A DNA stretch of 64,000 nt from Microbacterium marinum (GTDB taxonomy: Bacteria; Actinomycetota; Actinomycetes; Actinomycetales; Microbacteriaceae). Below the pieces are notes generated by a model. It was not told where the DNA came from and ran no database searches. It worked only from the letters and a program-made list of their open reading frames with translations. Each line of letters opens with the position of its first letter. Within the stretch, counting starts at the first letter, position 1. Shown piece after piece: positions 40,739 through 49,708 of this stretch. The translations under genes were made by a program, and so were the position numbers. The stretch covers positions 2,294,001 through 2,358,000 of the forward strand of contig NZ_JACHMD010000001.1 in the NCBI RefSeq assembly GCF_014204835.1. The letters run 5' to 3'.

Positions 40739-41731
40739 TCAGCGTCCGCGCGACCAGTCCCGCAGCCGGTCGAGGGACCACGTCGTCACGACCCGGTCCG
40801 GATCCACGCCGAGACGCTCGGCACGGGCCGCCCCGTGATCGAGGAGCGACAGCTGCCCAGAGGCGTGCGCGTCCGAGTCGATAGCGAACAGACACCCGAT
40901 CTCCACGGCGAGCGACAGCAGCTCGTCGGGGGGATCCTCCCGTTCGGGCCGCGAGTTGATCTCCACCGCCACCCCGTTCGAGGCGCAGGCCTCGAAGACG
41001 GCCCGCGCGTCGAACGTCGAGGGCGGACGGGTTCCGCGCGACCCGCTCACCAGCCGGCCCGTCACATGCCCGAGCACGTCGACGCGGGGATTCGACGCCG
41101 CCGCGACCAGGCGCCGCGTCATCGGCCCCGCGTCCATGCGGAGCTTGGAATGCGCAGAAGCGACGACGATGTCGAGCTCATCGAGCAGCGCGTCCTCCTG
41201 ATCGAGCGCGCCGCCGTCCAGGATGTCGACCTCGATCCCGCTGAGCAGGGTGAAACCGCCGCCGGAGAACGCCGGGAGCTCTGTCAGCTGCTGGCGCAGC
41301 CGCTCGGCGGAGAGGCCGTTCGCCACTCGCAGGCGAGGCGAATGATCGGTCAGCGCCAGATAATCGTGACCGAGCGCTCGCGCCGCATCGGCCATCAGGT
41401 CGATCGAGGTGAGCCCGTCCGACCAGTCCGAGTGCGCGTGCAGGTCGCCTTTGAGGAGGGTCCGCAACGTCGAGGTCGTCTCCGGCTCCACCGATGCCCG
41501 GAGGTCCAGGAGGTACTGCGGCACAACGCCCGAAAGGGCCTCGGTGATGACCGCGAAGGTCGAATCACCGATGCCCTTCCGTGAGCGCAACCGCCCCGTG
41601 TCGGCGAGCTCGGCTGCGCTGAGACCTGCGACCGTCTCGGCCGCCGCGCGGAACGCTTTCGACTTGTACCGCGACGCCCGGTTCCGTTCAAGGAGCTCGG
41701 CGATCTCGGTGAGCGCGTCGACGGGTCTCAT
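40739..41731 (-). CDS. PHP-domain phosphoesterase with N-terminal helix-hairpin-helix region
   Basis: A 330-residue protein resembling the C-terminal half of family X DNA polymerases. An N-terminal helix-hairpin-helix-like region (ALTEIAELLERNRASRYKSK; LRSRKGIGDST) precedes a PHP metallo-phosphoesterase domain: GDLHAHSDWSDG near residue 108, LTDHSPR near 143, GIEVDI near 184, ASAHSK near 208 and SDAHA near 293, so all metal-ligand motifs are present. Substrate unknown; related proteins include histidinol-phosphatase-like and DNA-end-processing enzymes. The ATG is 8 nt after the upstream membrane protein gene without a clear Shine-Dalgarno, so coupling is likely. Confidence 0.9.
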   Translation of the reverse strand: MRPVDALTEIAELLERNRASRYKSKAFRAAAETVAGLSAAELADTGRLRSRKGIGDSTFAVITEALSGVVPQYLLDLRASVEPETTSTLRTLLKGDLHAHSDWSDGLTSIDLMADAARALGHDYLALTDHSPRLRVANGLSAERLRQQLTELPAFSGGGFTLLSGIEVDILDGGALDQEDALLDELDIVVASAHSKLRMDAGPMTRRLVAAASNPRVDVLGHVTGRLVSGSRGTRPPSTFDARAVFEACASNGVAVEINSRPEREDPPDELLSLAVEIGCLFAIDSDAHASGQLSLLDHGAARAERLGVDPDRVVTTWSLDRLRDWSRGR

Positions 41732-41739
41732 GCGTTGTA

Positions 41740-42225
41740 TCAGACCACAGTCGCCCGTCGAACGACCACGGGTGCCGACGCGAGCCGGTTGAGGCCCGTG
41801 CCGACGAGGATCGACAGGACCCCGATGCCCATGGCGAAGGCAGCGACGCCGAACGACACGACCGAGGTGAACAGCGAGGCACGGAGGAACGACGCGTTCA
41901 TCATGACGGCGCGCACCGGGTCGTCCTGCTCGAGCTCCGCGTACGTCTTGCCCCCGGACGCTTCGAGCGCGTGAAGCTGGATGATGTCCGCCTGAACGTA
42001 AGCGGTCAGCGGGCCGGCGACGGTCTGCCCCTGGAAGGCCATCGCGTCGTCGGGAACGGTGATGTTCTCCGCGCGGAGCTGCGACGAGACGACCGACCAC
42101 ACGATGATCCCGGCGATGATGAGCACGATGCCGCCGAGGATCCCGAGCGTGCCGATGATCTTGACCAGTCCCACCTTCTTCTGCGGCGCTTCGATGGTGT
42201 CTGCGGTGGCAACGGTGTCGGACAT
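41740..42225 (-). CDS. Small two-helix membrane protein, family often mislabelled LigA
   Basis: A 161-residue protein with membrane helices at about residues 20-45 and 118-146, and an extracytoplasmic middle (SQLRAENITVPDDAMAFQG; ALEASGGKTYAELEQDDPVR). Actinobacterial relatives are often annotated as aromatic ring-opening dioxygenase LigA, but there is no dioxygenase domain, and a two-helix membrane protein cannot be one. Function unknown. The ATG at 42225 has AAAGG 9 nt upstream; another ATG three codons earlier lies too close to that site. It heads an operon with the PHP gene. Confidence 0.83.
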   Translation of the reverse strand: MSDTVATADTIEAPQKKVGLVKIIGTLGILGGIVLIIAGIIVWSVVSSQLRAENITVPDDAMAFQGQTVAGPLTAYVQADIIQLHALEASGGKTYAELEQDDPVRAVMMNASFLRASLFTSVVSFGVAAFAMGIGVLSILVGTGLNRLASAPVVVRRATVV

Positions 42226-42305
42226 GAGCGGCATCCTTTCGTGAGCCTTCTTATGACCTCACGATATTGCGGGCGGATGCCGCAGCACACGGCTCTGCGC
42301 CGGGT

Positions 42306-43385
42306 TTAATCGCCTGTTCGGTCGGCATTCCCCGTCGCACGCGATGCGTCCACCCACGCGCCCAGTTTCGCCGCCGCCGCACCCGTGTCGACGGCCGCTG
42401 CCGCCTCACCGAATGCCTCGTGCAACCGGTCGAGGAACGGGCGCTGCAGCTCGGCGGCATCCTGGAAGAGGCGGTACGACACGATGCCGGCGGCGGCGTT
42501 CAGCAGGACGATGTCGCGCACGGGGCCGCCCTCCCCTTCCAGCACCCGGCGGACCACGGCCGCGTTGTGCGCGGCGTCACCGCCGAGCAGGTCGGCGATC
42601 TCGGCGCGCGGGATGCCGATGTCGCGCGGATCCACGTCGTGCTCGCGCACGTCGCCGCGGCTGACCTCCCACACCCGGCTGTGGCCGGTGGTGGTGAGCT
42701 CATCCATTCCGTCGTCCCCTCGGAAGACGAGCGCCGTGGCGCCGCGGGTGCGGAAGACGCCCGTGATCAGCGGGACCCGGTCGAGCTGCGCGACACCGAC
42801 GGCGTTCGCCTCGGCTCGCGCCGGGTTGCACAGCGGCCCCAGGAAGTTGAAGACCGTGGGGATGCCGAGCTCGGCGCGCGTGGGCCCGGCGTGCCGGAAC
42901 CCAGGGTGGAACGCGGAGGCGAACGCGAACGTGATGCCGACCTCGTCGAGGACGGCGGCGACACGCTCGGGGGTCTGCGTCAGGTCGATGCCGAGCGCGG
43001 CGAGGACATCGGAGGACCCCGACTTCGAGCTGGAGGCCTTGTTGCCGTGCTTCACGACGGGGATCCCGGCGGCGGCGACGACGACGGAGGCCGTCGTCGA
43101 GACGTTCACGGTCCCATAACGATCGCCGCCCGTTCCAACGATGTCGAGCACCTCAGCGCGGACGGGCAGCGGCACGGCAGCTTCGAGGATCGCGTCACGG
43201 AAACCGACGATCTCGTCGACCGTCTCGCCCTTCGCCCGGAGCGCGATCAGGAAGGCCGACAGCTGGGAGGGCGTCGCCGATCCGCTCATCACCTGGCGCA
43301 TCGCCCAGGTCGACTCCGACACGCTGAGGTCCGACTTCGCAAGAAGGGAGGTGAGGATCTCGGGCCAGGAGTACATGTCCGCCAT
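42306..43385 (-). CDS. trpD: Anthranilate phosphoribosyltransferase
   Basis: Second step of tryptophan synthesis: joins anthranilate to PRPP. The 359-residue protein has the PRPP-binding [20 protein letters not shown] near residue 83, [20 protein letters not shown] near 112, and the C-terminal domain. No other trp gene is in the window, so it stands alone here. The ATG at 43385 lies 8 nt after TAGGAT; another ATG three codons later is an alternative start. It is divergent from ctaE, 132 nt away. Confidence 0.96.
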   Translation of the reverse strand: MADMYSWPEILTSLLAKSDLSVSESTWAMRQVMSGSATPSQLSAFLIALRAKGETVDEIVGFRDAILEAAVPLPVRAEVLDIVGTGGDRYGTVNVSTTASVVVAAAGIPVVKHGNKASSSKSGSSDVLAALGIDLTQTPERVAAVLDEVGITFAFASAFHPGFRHAGPTRAELGIPTVFNFLGPLCNPARAEANAVGVAQLDRVPLITGVFRTRGATALVFRGDDGMDELTTTGHSRVWEVSRGDVREHDVDPRDIGIPRAEIADLLGGDAAHNAAVVRRVLEGEGGPVRDIVLLNAAAGIVSYRLFQDAAELQRPFLDRLHEAFGEAAAAVDTGAAAAKLGAWVDASRATGNADRTGD

Positions 43386-43504
43386 GACCCCCGATCCTAC
43401 TCAGGACACTGCCAGCGGACTCGCGGCGGCAGCAGAGCAGATCCTCACACCCCCGAAAGACGGAACCACCTTCAGGGATGCGAAACCTCTGCCACGAAAT
43501 CGGC

Positions 43505-43510
43505 CATAAT
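43505..43510 (+). promoter_or_regulatory. -10-like CATAAT for the ctaE-qcrCAB operon
   Basis: CATAAT matches TATAAT in five of six positions and ends 7 nt before the GTG at 43518, consistent with a leaderless transcript. If the ATG at 43509 were the start, this hexamer would overlap the codon. No clear -35. Confidence 0.5.
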
Positions 43511-43517
43511 GGGGAAT

Positions 43518-44153
43518 GTGACGACCACTCCTGCGACCTACAACCAGGCACTGCGTTCGGTGAAACGACCGGACCCGGTTGCCGTCGGCACCATCGTGTG
43601 GCTCGGCAGCGAGGTGATGTTCTTCGCTGGGCTGTTCGCGATCTACTTCACGATCCGCAACATCTCCCCCGGCCTGTGGGAGGACCGCACCGAGCTGCTG
43701 AACATCCCGTTCGCCGCGGTCAACACCCTGATCCTGGTGCTCTCGTCCTTCACCACGCAGGCCGGCGTGTTCGCCGCCGAGCGGTTCCAGCCCTACCGCA
43801 AGGGATCGGTCTGGAACTTCCGCCAGTGGGGCATGGTCGAGTGGTTCTTCCTCACCTTCGTGATGGGCGCGGTCTTCGTCTCGGGCCAGGTCTGGGAATA
43901 CGCCACCTTGGTCGCCGAGGGGATGCCGATCAGCGCAGACCCCTACGCCTCGGCGTTCTACCTCACCACCGGCTTCCACGCGATGCACGTGGCGGGTGGC
44001 CTCATCGCCTTCCTGCTGGTGATCGGTCGTGCGTTCGCCGTCAAGAACTTCGGTCGCAAGGAGATGACCTCCGCCATCGTCGTGTCGTACTACTGGCACT
44101 TCGTCGACGTGGTCTGGATCATCCTGTTCGCGGTCATCTACTTCATCCGGTAA
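43518..44153 (+). CDS. ctaE: Cytochrome c oxidase subunit III (aa3-type)
   Basis: Subunit III of the aa3 oxidase. About 211 residues with five membrane helices, beginning [22 protein letters not shown] and containing the conserved Glu regions ([23 protein letters not shown]), ending [19 protein letters not shown] use the GTG at 43518 because of the -10-like CATAAT 7 nt before it; an ATG at 43509 would add three residues and has no ribosome-binding site. The gene leads the ctaE-qcrC-qcrA-qcrB operon, the standard actinobacterial order. Confidence 0.95.
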   Translation: MTTTPATYNQALRSVKRPDPVAVGTIVWLGSEVMFFAGLFAIYFTIRNISPGLWEDRTELLNIPFAAVNTLILVLSSFTTQAGVFAAERFQPYRKGSVWNFRQWGMVEWFFLTFVMGAVFVSGQVWEYATLVAEGMPISADPYASAFYLTTGFHAMHVAGGLIAFLLVIGRAFAVKNFGRKEMTSAIVVSYYWHFVDVVWIILFAVIYFIR

Positions 44154-44177
44154 TACAGAGCGGAGCTGAGTTCCTTC

Positions 44178-44978
44178 ATGGCATCCAAGACCCCGCGTCG
44201 GCAGACGGGCCGCCGCAGCAAGTGGGCTGCCGCCGCCCTCATCGGCGTCGGTCTCCTGCTGACCGGCGGCATTTACGCGGGAGCGTCCGCCGCGATGGCT
44301 TCCACCGAGTCGACGGACACGGCATCGACGCTGACCGTGGAGGACGGCAAGAAGCTCTTCCAGGCGAACTGCGCGACCTGCCACGGCCTCAACATGGAGG
44401 GCACCGCCGACGGGCCGTCGCTCTACGGCGTCGGTGAGCTGTCGGTCGAGTTCCAGATGGCCACCGGCCGCATGCCGCTGCAGGCTCAGGGCCCCCAGGC
44501 GCCGCAGAAGACTCCGCAGTTCACGCAGGAGCAGATCGAGGCCGTCGCGTCGTGGGTCCAGTCGGTCTCCCCCGGCCCGACCTACCCCGACGAGGAGCTT
44601 CTCGACGGCAAGGGCGATCTCACCGAGGGCGCCGAGCTGTTCCGCATCAACTGCGCCATGTGCCACAACGTGGCCGCAGCCGGTGGTGCACTCACCGAGG
44701 GCAAGTACGCGCCGGCGCTGACCAAGACCAGCCCGCTGCACATCTACGCCGCCATGGTGACGGGCCCGCAGAACATGCCGGTCTTCAACGACATGACGCT
44801 GACGCCCGAAGAGAAGCGCAACATCATCTCGTCGCTTCAGTACCTCCAGGAGAGCGAGTCCGTGGGCGGGTTCAGCCTCGGCTCCCTCGGTCCTGTCTCC
44901 GAAGGCCTGTTCATCTGGATCTTCGGTATCGGGACGCTGCTGGGCGTGTGCGTGTGGATCACCGCGAAGTCCAACTGA
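44178..44978 (+). CDS. qcrC: Diheme cytochrome c subunit of the bcc complex
   Basis: Membrane-bound diheme cytochrome c that carries electrons inside the actinobacterial bcc-aa3 supercomplex, replacing a free cytochrome c. The 266-residue protein has an N-terminal signal/anchor helix (about 17-40), two heme motifs CATCH (C65, C68, H69) and CAMCH (C159, C162, H163), and a C-terminal membrane helix near 240-260 (EGLFIWIFGIGTLLGVCVWI). Met residues in each domain can serve as sixth ligands. It follows ctaE by 24 nt. Confidence 0.97.
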   Translation: MASKTPRRQTGRRSKWAAAALIGVGLLLTGGIYAGASAAMASTESTDTASTLTVEDGKKLFQANCATCHGLNMEGTADGPSLYGVGELSVEFQMATGRMPLQAQGPQAPQKTPQFTQEQIEAVASWVQSVSPGPTYPDEELLDGKGDLTEGAELFRINCAMCHNVAAAGGALTEGKYAPALTKTSPLHIYAAMVTGPQNMPVFNDMTLTPEEKRNIISSLQYLQESESVGGFSLGSLGPVSEGLFIWIFGIGTLLGVCVWITAKSN

Positions 44979-45017
44979 TCCCCCACTGACGTAAAGAATT
45001 CGATTTCGAGGAGCACA

Positions 45018-46097
45018 ATGTCACACGAGGAAGAGCCGCTCGAGCTCCAGAGGGCGACCACCAAGCCCTCGTCCGGGCTCGCGGTCGCGGTGACCGACCC
45101 CGTGCAGAACCCGGGTCTCCCGCCGCACCGCGAGCGGATGACCGACAAGGACCCGGCGGCGATGACGCGGGCGGTCCGCACCGTCTACACGCTGTTCTAC
45201 ATCTCTCTCGCCGCAAGCCTGTGGGCCGTCGCCGCCTACATGCTGTTCCCGATCGAGAGCGGCGAGTTCGGCGACATCCGCAGCAACAACCTCTTCATCG
45301 GTCTGGGCATCGGTTTCGCGCTGCTCGCTCTGGGTATCGGTGCGATCCACTGGTCCAAGGCGATCATGTCGGACAAGGAGCACATCGAGGCCCGCCACAC
45401 CACCCGCGGCAAGGAGTCGACCCGCGAGGGTGCGATCAACGTCTTCCGCGAGGCGAACGAGGAGTCCGGCTTCGGCCGCCGCACCGCCATCCGCGGCTCG
45501 CTGATCGCTGCGCTGGTCGCCTCGATCATCCCCGGCGTCACCCTCTTCCGCGGTCTCGCACCGCACAGCTCCGAGGAGAAGCCGCTCGCCGGCGACCCGG
45601 TCGCCCTCCTGAAGCACACGATGTGGAAGAAGGGCGAGCGCCTCGCGCACGACCCCTCCGGTCTGCCCATCCGCGCCGCCGACGTCGCGCTCGGCTCCGC
45701 CGTGCACGTCATCCCGGAGTCCCTCAAGGACGTCGACCACCTGGATGGATACCTCGAGGAGAAGGCCAAGGCCATCGTCCTCCTCATGCGGCTGCTCCCC
45801 GAGCAGCTGCCCGCCGAGTACAACAAGCTCGAGTGGTCCTACGACGGCATCGTCGCCTACTCCAAGGTCTGCACGCACGTCGGCTGCCCGGTGGCGCTGT
45901 ACGAGCAGCAGACCCACCACCTCCTCTGCCCCTGCCACCAGTCGCAGTTCGACGTGTCGCGCGGCGCCGAAGTGATCTTCGGCCCGGCCGCCCGACCGCT
46001 CCCCCAGCTGCCGATCGAAGTGGACGCTGAGGGCTACCTCGTCGCCAAGAGCGACTTCGAAGAGCCCGTCGGGCCGAGCTTCTGGGAGCGTCATTGA
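45018..46097 (+). CDS. qcrA: Rieske iron-sulfur subunit of the bcc complex
   Basis: Rieske [2Fe-2S] protein of the menaquinol:cytochrome c oxidoreductase. The 359-residue protein has three predicted membrane helices in the first half (about 58-78, 92-112 and 158-178), the actinobacterial topology, and a C-terminal Rieske fold with CTHVGC near residue 292 and CPCHQSQFD near 311, giving two Cys and two His ligands. An excellent GAGGAG Shine-Dalgarno is 4 nt before the ATG. Its stop overlaps the qcrB start (TTGA). Confidence 0.97.
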   Translation: MSHEEEPLELQRATTKPSSGLAVAVTDPVQNPGLPPHRERMTDKDPAAMTRAVRTVYTLFYISLAASLWAVAAYMLFPIESGEFGDIRSNNLFIGLGIGFALLALGIGAIHWSKAIMSDKEHIEARHTTRGKESTREGAINVFREANEESGFGRRTAIRGSLIAALVASIIPGVTLFRGLAPHSSEEKPLAGDPVALLKHTMWKKGERLAHDPSGLPIRAADVALGSAVHVIPESLKDVDHLDGYLEEKAKAIVLLMRLLPEQLPAEYNKLEWSYDGIVAYSKVCTHVGCPVALYEQQTHHLLCPCHQSQFDVSRGAEVIFGPAARPLPQLPIEVDAEGYLVAKSDFEEPVGPSFWERH

Positions 46098-47944
46098 GCA
46101 CCGCGACTGAGACCGCGTCGGCATCCGCTCCGAAGGCGGCCGACAAGCCCCTCGGCGGTCGTTTCATCGGCGCCACCGCCAACTACCTCGACGAGCGGAC
46201 CAGCCTATCCGGCCTGGTGAAGGAGCTCGGACGGAAGATCTTCCCCGACCACTGGTCGTTCATGCTCGGCGAGATCGCTCTGTGGAGCTTCGTCGTCGTC
46301 TTCCTCTCGGGCACCTTCCTGACGTTCTTCTTCGAGGCGTCGATGGCACCCACGCACTACAACGGGGCTTACCACCCGCTGCGCGGGATCGAGATGTCTG
46401 CGGCGCTCGAGTCGACGCTGCACATCTCGTTCGACCTGCGCGGCGGCCTGCTGGTCCGCCAGATCCACCACTGGGCAGCCCTGCTGTTCGTCGCCTCGAT
46501 CGGTGTGCACATGCTGCGCATCTTCTTCACCGGCGCGTTCCGCAAGCCCCGCGAGCTCAACTGGGTGGTCGGCTTCATCCTCTTCATCCTCGCGATGGCT
46601 GAGGGCTTCACCGGCTACTCGCTCCCCGACGACCTGCTCTCGGGCAACGGTCTGCGCATCATCGACGGCATGATCAAGGGCATCCCGCTGATCGGCACCT
46701 GGACCTCGTACCTCCTCTTCGGCGGCGAGTTCCCGGGCATGGCGATCGTCGGCCGCCTCTACACGCTGCATATCCTCCTGCTGCCGCTGATCCTCATCGG
46801 CCTGCTGGTCGTGCACCTCATGCTGATGATCATCAACAAGCACACGCAGTTCGCCGGCCCCGGCCGCACGAACGACAACGTCGTCGGCTACCCGATGGTT
46901 CCCGTGTACATGTCGAAGATGGGCGGCTTCCTGTTCATCACGTTCGGCGTGATTGTCCTGATCGCCTCGCTGTTCACGATCAACCCGATCTGGAACTACG
47001 GCCCGTACGACCCCTCGCCCGTCTCCGCCGGAACCCAGCCCGACTGGTACATCGGCTTCGCGGACGGCGCGCTGCGTCTGGCACCGTCGAACCTCGACAT
47101 CGTCCTGTTCGACCGCACCTGGTCGTTCGGCATCCTGCTGCCGATCGCCGTCCTCGGTCTGTTCATCGTCCTCGTCGCGGTCTACCCGTTCATCGAGGCG
47201 TGGATCACCGGCGACAAGCGCGAGCACCACATCGCGCAGCGCCCCCGCCACGCACCGACGCGCACGGCCATCGGCGTCGCGGGCGTCATCTTCTACGCGG
47301 TCCTGTGGGCAGCGGCATCCTCCGACATCATTGCGACGCACTTCTCGCTCACGATGGAGGGCGTCATCCACACGCTGCAGGCGCTCCTGATCGTCGGACC
47401 GGTCATCGGGTACTTCGTCGCCAAGCGCATCGCGCTCGCGCTGCAGAAGAAGGACCGCGAGATCGCCCTCCACGGCTACGAGTCGGGCCGCATCGTCCGG
47501 CTCCCCGGTGGCGAGTACATCGAGGTCCACCAGCCCGTGGACGCGTATGAGCGCGTGAAGCTCATCGACTTCGAGATCAACGAGCCTCTGGTGGTCCGCC
47601 CCAACGACAAGGGTCGGATCCCGTGGCACCAGAACATGCGCGCTTCGCTGTCGCGCTGGTTCTTCGAAGACCGCCTCTCCCCCGTCACACAGTCCGAGAT
47701 CGCCGCGGCCGAGGCTCACCAGCACCACGAGCTCGACCACATCGCGACCGAGGAAGCAGCGGAGATCCAGGGCGCTCACGAGCGCGCCAGCGTCCCCGAC
47801 GCTCCGCTGCACCCGATCGAGGACGGCCACAACCCGGAGACGGCCAACCGTCCGTCGAACATCATCGTCCCCGATGAGGGCGATGCCGGGAAGAAGCCGA
47901 AGAAGTCCGCCGAGACAAAGGACCGTTCCGAGAAGGACGACTGA
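46094..47944 (+). CDS. qcrB: Cytochrome b subunit of the bcc complex
   Basis: Diheme cytochrome b of the menaquinol oxidase complex. The 616-residue protein has about nine membrane helices. The heme-binding His pairs are in RQIHHWAALLFVASIGVHML and RLYTLHILLLPLILIGLLVVHL, and the quinol-site PDW appears in GTQPDWYIGF. The C-terminal tail of about 100 residues is hydrophilic, with a His cluster (EAHQHHELDHI), longer than in many relatives. The start is a TTG overlapping the qcrA stop, the only plausible start before the conserved region. A strong hairpin follows the stop. Confidence 0.97.
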   Translation: MSTATETASASAPKAADKPLGGRFIGATANYLDERTSLSGLVKELGRKIFPDHWSFMLGEIALWSFVVVFLSGTFLTFFFEASMAPTHYNGAYHPLRGIEMSAALESTLHISFDLRGGLLVRQIHHWAALLFVASIGVHMLRIFFTGAFRKPRELNWVVGFILFILAMAEGFTGYSLPDDLLSGNGLRIIDGMIKGIPLIGTWTSYLLFGGEFPGMAIVGRLYTLHILLLPLILIGLLVVHLMLMIINKHTQFAGPGRTNDNVVGYPMVPVYMSKMGGFLFITFGVIVLIASLFTINPIWNYGPYDPSPVSAGTQPDWYIGFADGALRLAPSNLDIVLFDRTWSFGILLPIAVLGLFIVLVAVYPFIEAWITGDKREHHIAQRPRHAPTRTAIGVAGVIFYAVLWAAASSDIIATHFSLTMEGVIHTLQALLIVGPVIGYFVAKRIALALQKKDREIALHGYESGRIVRLPGGEYIEVHQPVDAYERVKLIDFEINEPLVVRPNDKGRIPWHQNMRASLSRWFFEDRLSPVTQSEIAAAEAHQHHELDHIATEEAAEIQGAHERASVPDAPLHPIEDGHNPETANRPSNIIVPDEGDAGKKPKKSAETKDRSEKDD

Positions 47945-47958
47945 CGTCGCTTGGCAGG

Positions 47959-48000
47959 AAAGCGGCGAGGACTGACCGTCAGGTCGATCCTCGCCGCTTT
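47959..48000 (+). terminator. Terminator of the ctaE-qcrCAB operon
   Basis: Perfect 13-bp stem AAAGCGGCGAGGA (47959-47971) with TCCTCGCCGCTTT (47988-48000), with a second small stem GACC/GGTC in the loop. It begins 14 nt after the qcrB stop and ends in TTTGTCGTT. Confidence 0.9.
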
Positions 48001-48010
48001 GTCGTTGCCG

Positions 48011-48016
48011 TAGCGT
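48011..48016 (+). promoter_or_regulatory. -10-like TAGCGT, leaderless start of the rhodanese gene
   Basis: TAGCGT, then 7 nt, then the ATG at 48024, placed 10 nt after the qcrB terminator. No Shine-Dalgarno. Only the first two and last bases match the -10 pattern, so this is weak. Confidence 0.35.
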
Positions 48017-48023
48017 CGATCCC

Positions 48024-48449
48024 ATGACCCACCCAGACCCCCTGTCCTACTTCGAGCACAAGCTCCGCCACGAGACCGACCCGAGCGATGTGTACGCCGC
48101 GCAGCGCGCCGGCGAGGATGTCGTCCTCGTCGACGTGCGCAGCGAGGAGGCGTGGAACCAGGGGCACGCACGCGGCGCCCTGCACATCCCCTACCGCGAG
48201 ATCGCCGCACGAGCGGGCGCGGAGATCCCCCGCGACGCGAACGTCGTCGTCTACTGCTGGAGCCCCGGCTGCAACGCCGGAGCGAAGGGCGCGGTGGAGT
48301 TCGCCCGCCTCGGCTACGCCGTCCGGGAGATGATCGGCGGGTACGAGTACTGGGCGCGCGAGGGCTACCCGGTCGAGGGAGCAGAGGGTCCCCTCCCCCG
48401 CACATTCGACCCGCTCGTCATGGTCGTGCGCCCGTCCGCGTCCACCTGA
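48024..48449 (+). CDS. Rhodanese-like sulfurtransferase domain protein
   Basis: Single-domain rhodanese of 141 residues, expected to carry a persulfide on its active-site Cys. Motifs: VVLVDVRSEEAWNQGHARGALHIP cut as landmarks near residues 33-56, and the active loop YCWSPGCNAGAKGA with C78 and C83 near residues 77-90. The second Cys at the end of the loop is in the position of the reactive residue in many rhodaneses (CxxxxxR-type loop), though the typical final Arg/Lys order differs. The role here is unknown; it stands alone between the two respiratory gene clusters. Confidence 0.88.
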   Translation: MTHPDPLSYFEHKLRHETDPSDVYAAQRAGEDVVLVDVRSEEAWNQGHARGALHIPYREIAARAGAEIPRDANVVVYCWSPGCNAGAKGAVEFARLGYAVREMIGGYEYWAREGYPVEGAEGPLPRTFDPLVMVVRPSAST

Positions 48450-48464
48450 CGCGGCACAGTCGCC

Positions 48465-49277
48465 TCACGCCGTCGCGAGACCGGCCTCGAGCACCTCTGG
48501 ATACCGATGCGCCGCAGCGCCCGCCAGGACGGGAACGGCGGTCTCGTACGGGGCGCCAGACTCGACGTCGCACACGATCGCGGTGATGTTGTCGCGTGAC
48601 GACGCCTCGAGCGCGACATCGACGAGCTGTCGCGCCGCCTTCGTCACGTCCTCTGCCGACGAGAGGATGCTGAGGATCTCCGCCTCTGGCACGTAGTCCG
48701 TCAGACCGTCACTGCACAGCAGCCATCGGTCGCCCAGGGCCGCCGCCCGCGACTCCACGCGGACGACGTCTCCATCGGCTCCGCTGAGGGACGCGGTGAT
48801 GATGTTCCGCCGCGGGTGCGACCAGGCGGCGTCCGACGTGATGAGGCCCCGGTCGACGAGTGCCTGGACGAACGAGTCGTCGCGCGTCTCGCGCGTGAGC
48901 TCCCCGTCGCGGAGGAGATATGCGCGGGAGTCGCCGGTGTGAGCGAGAAGCAGACCGGCGTCCTCCACCAACCAGATTCCGGTGAGCGTGCTCGCCATCC
49001 CCGCGAGGTCGGGATCCCGGCGGATGAAGGCGCCCAGATCCCAATTCGCCATCCGCAGACGGACGATGAGGTCCTCCGCGTCTCGCACAGAGAGGCTCGA
49101 GGCGATCAATCGGTGGATCAGCGCCGCCGACGCAAGGTCGCCGGACGGGCCGCCACCGACACCGTCGGCGACCGCCGCAGCGAGCTGCGACGTGAAAGCG
49201 GCATCCTGATTGACATCGCGAAACGCGCCGACGTCTGAAGCGACGCCGGCGCGTATGCGCAGAGTCGAGGTGCTCAG
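48465..49277 (-). CDS. PP2C-family protein serine/threonine phosphatase
   Basis: Metal-dependent phosphatase of 270 residues with the PP2C motifs: RAGVASDVGAFRDVNQDA at the start, VADGVGGGPSGDLAS near residue 38, AHTGDSRAYLLRDGEL near 113, LLCSDGLTDYV near 187 and ASSRDNITAIV near 228, all metal-binding Asp residues being present. There is no ATG, GTG or TTG before the conserved region in a sensible place. The best candidate is a CTG at 49277 that overlaps the ctaF stop by 4 nt (CTGA); any canonical start would need a long Arg-rich antisense-like extension. Regulatory target unknown. Confidence 0.87.
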   Translation of the reverse strand: MSTSTLRIRAGVASDVGAFRDVNQDAAFTSQLAAAVADGVGGGPSGDLASAALIHRLIASSLSVRDAEDLIVRLRMANWDLGAFIRRDPDLAGMASTLTGIWLVEDAGLLLAHTGDSRAYLLRDGELTRETRDDSFVQALVDRGLITSDAAWSHPRRNIITASLSGADGDVVRVESRAAALGDRWLLCSDGLTDYVPEAEILSILSSAEDVTKAARQLVDVALEASSRDNITAIVCDVESGAPYETAVPVLAGAAAHRYPEVLEAGLATA

Positions 49278-49708
49278 CGTGCGAAGTACCCGCGGTAGTA
49301 CTCGTACACCCAGCCGACGATCGCGACGGCGAAGACGCCGATGCCGATCGGGACCATCCACTCGCCGACGGCGAGTCCGATGAAGGCGAGTGCCGCCGAG
49401 CCGGCGAGCACGAGCGGCCACCACGACCACGGCGAGAATTCGCCCATCTCGGGGTCACCGTCGTCGATGTCGGCCGTCAGCGAGTCCTCGGGCAGCTCTC
49501 CACCCTGGGCGCGCTCGACACGCGACGTGTAGAACGCGATCATCGCGGCCATCATCGTGACGAACACGAGGGCGACGGATCCGACCCACTCGATCGCGTT
49601 GTACCAGACGAGCGAGGGGTGAGCGAGGATGCTCCAGACCGTGTAGACCACGGCCACGAGGCCGAAGAAGGCCGCGAGGATCCACCACAGGTTGACGTTG
49701 GTCTTCAT
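49274..49708 (-). CDS. ctaF: Cytochrome c oxidase subunit IV, actinobacterial type
   Basis: Small accessory subunit of the aa3 oxidase found in actinobacteria. The 144-residue protein has four hydrophobic segments (about 8-28, 34-60, 92-110 and 113-135) and a charged loop near 65-85. It begins [20 protein letters not shown], typical for the family. The ATG overlaps the ctaD stop by one base, and its own stop overlaps the proposed PP2C start. Confidence 0.94.
   Translation of the reverse strand: MKTNVNLWWILAAFFGLVAVVYTVWSILAHPSLVWYNAIEWVGSVALVFVTMMAAMIAFYTSRVERAQGGELPEDSLTADIDDGDPEMGEFSPWSWWPLVLAGSAALAFIGLAVGEWMVPIGIGVFAVAIVGWVYEYYRGYFAR

Noticed and set aside
46205..48025. A 606-codon minus-strand frame opposite qcrB
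   Set aside because: Antisense shadow of a strongly conserved cytochrome b gene; composition of Asp, Arg and Val repeats only.
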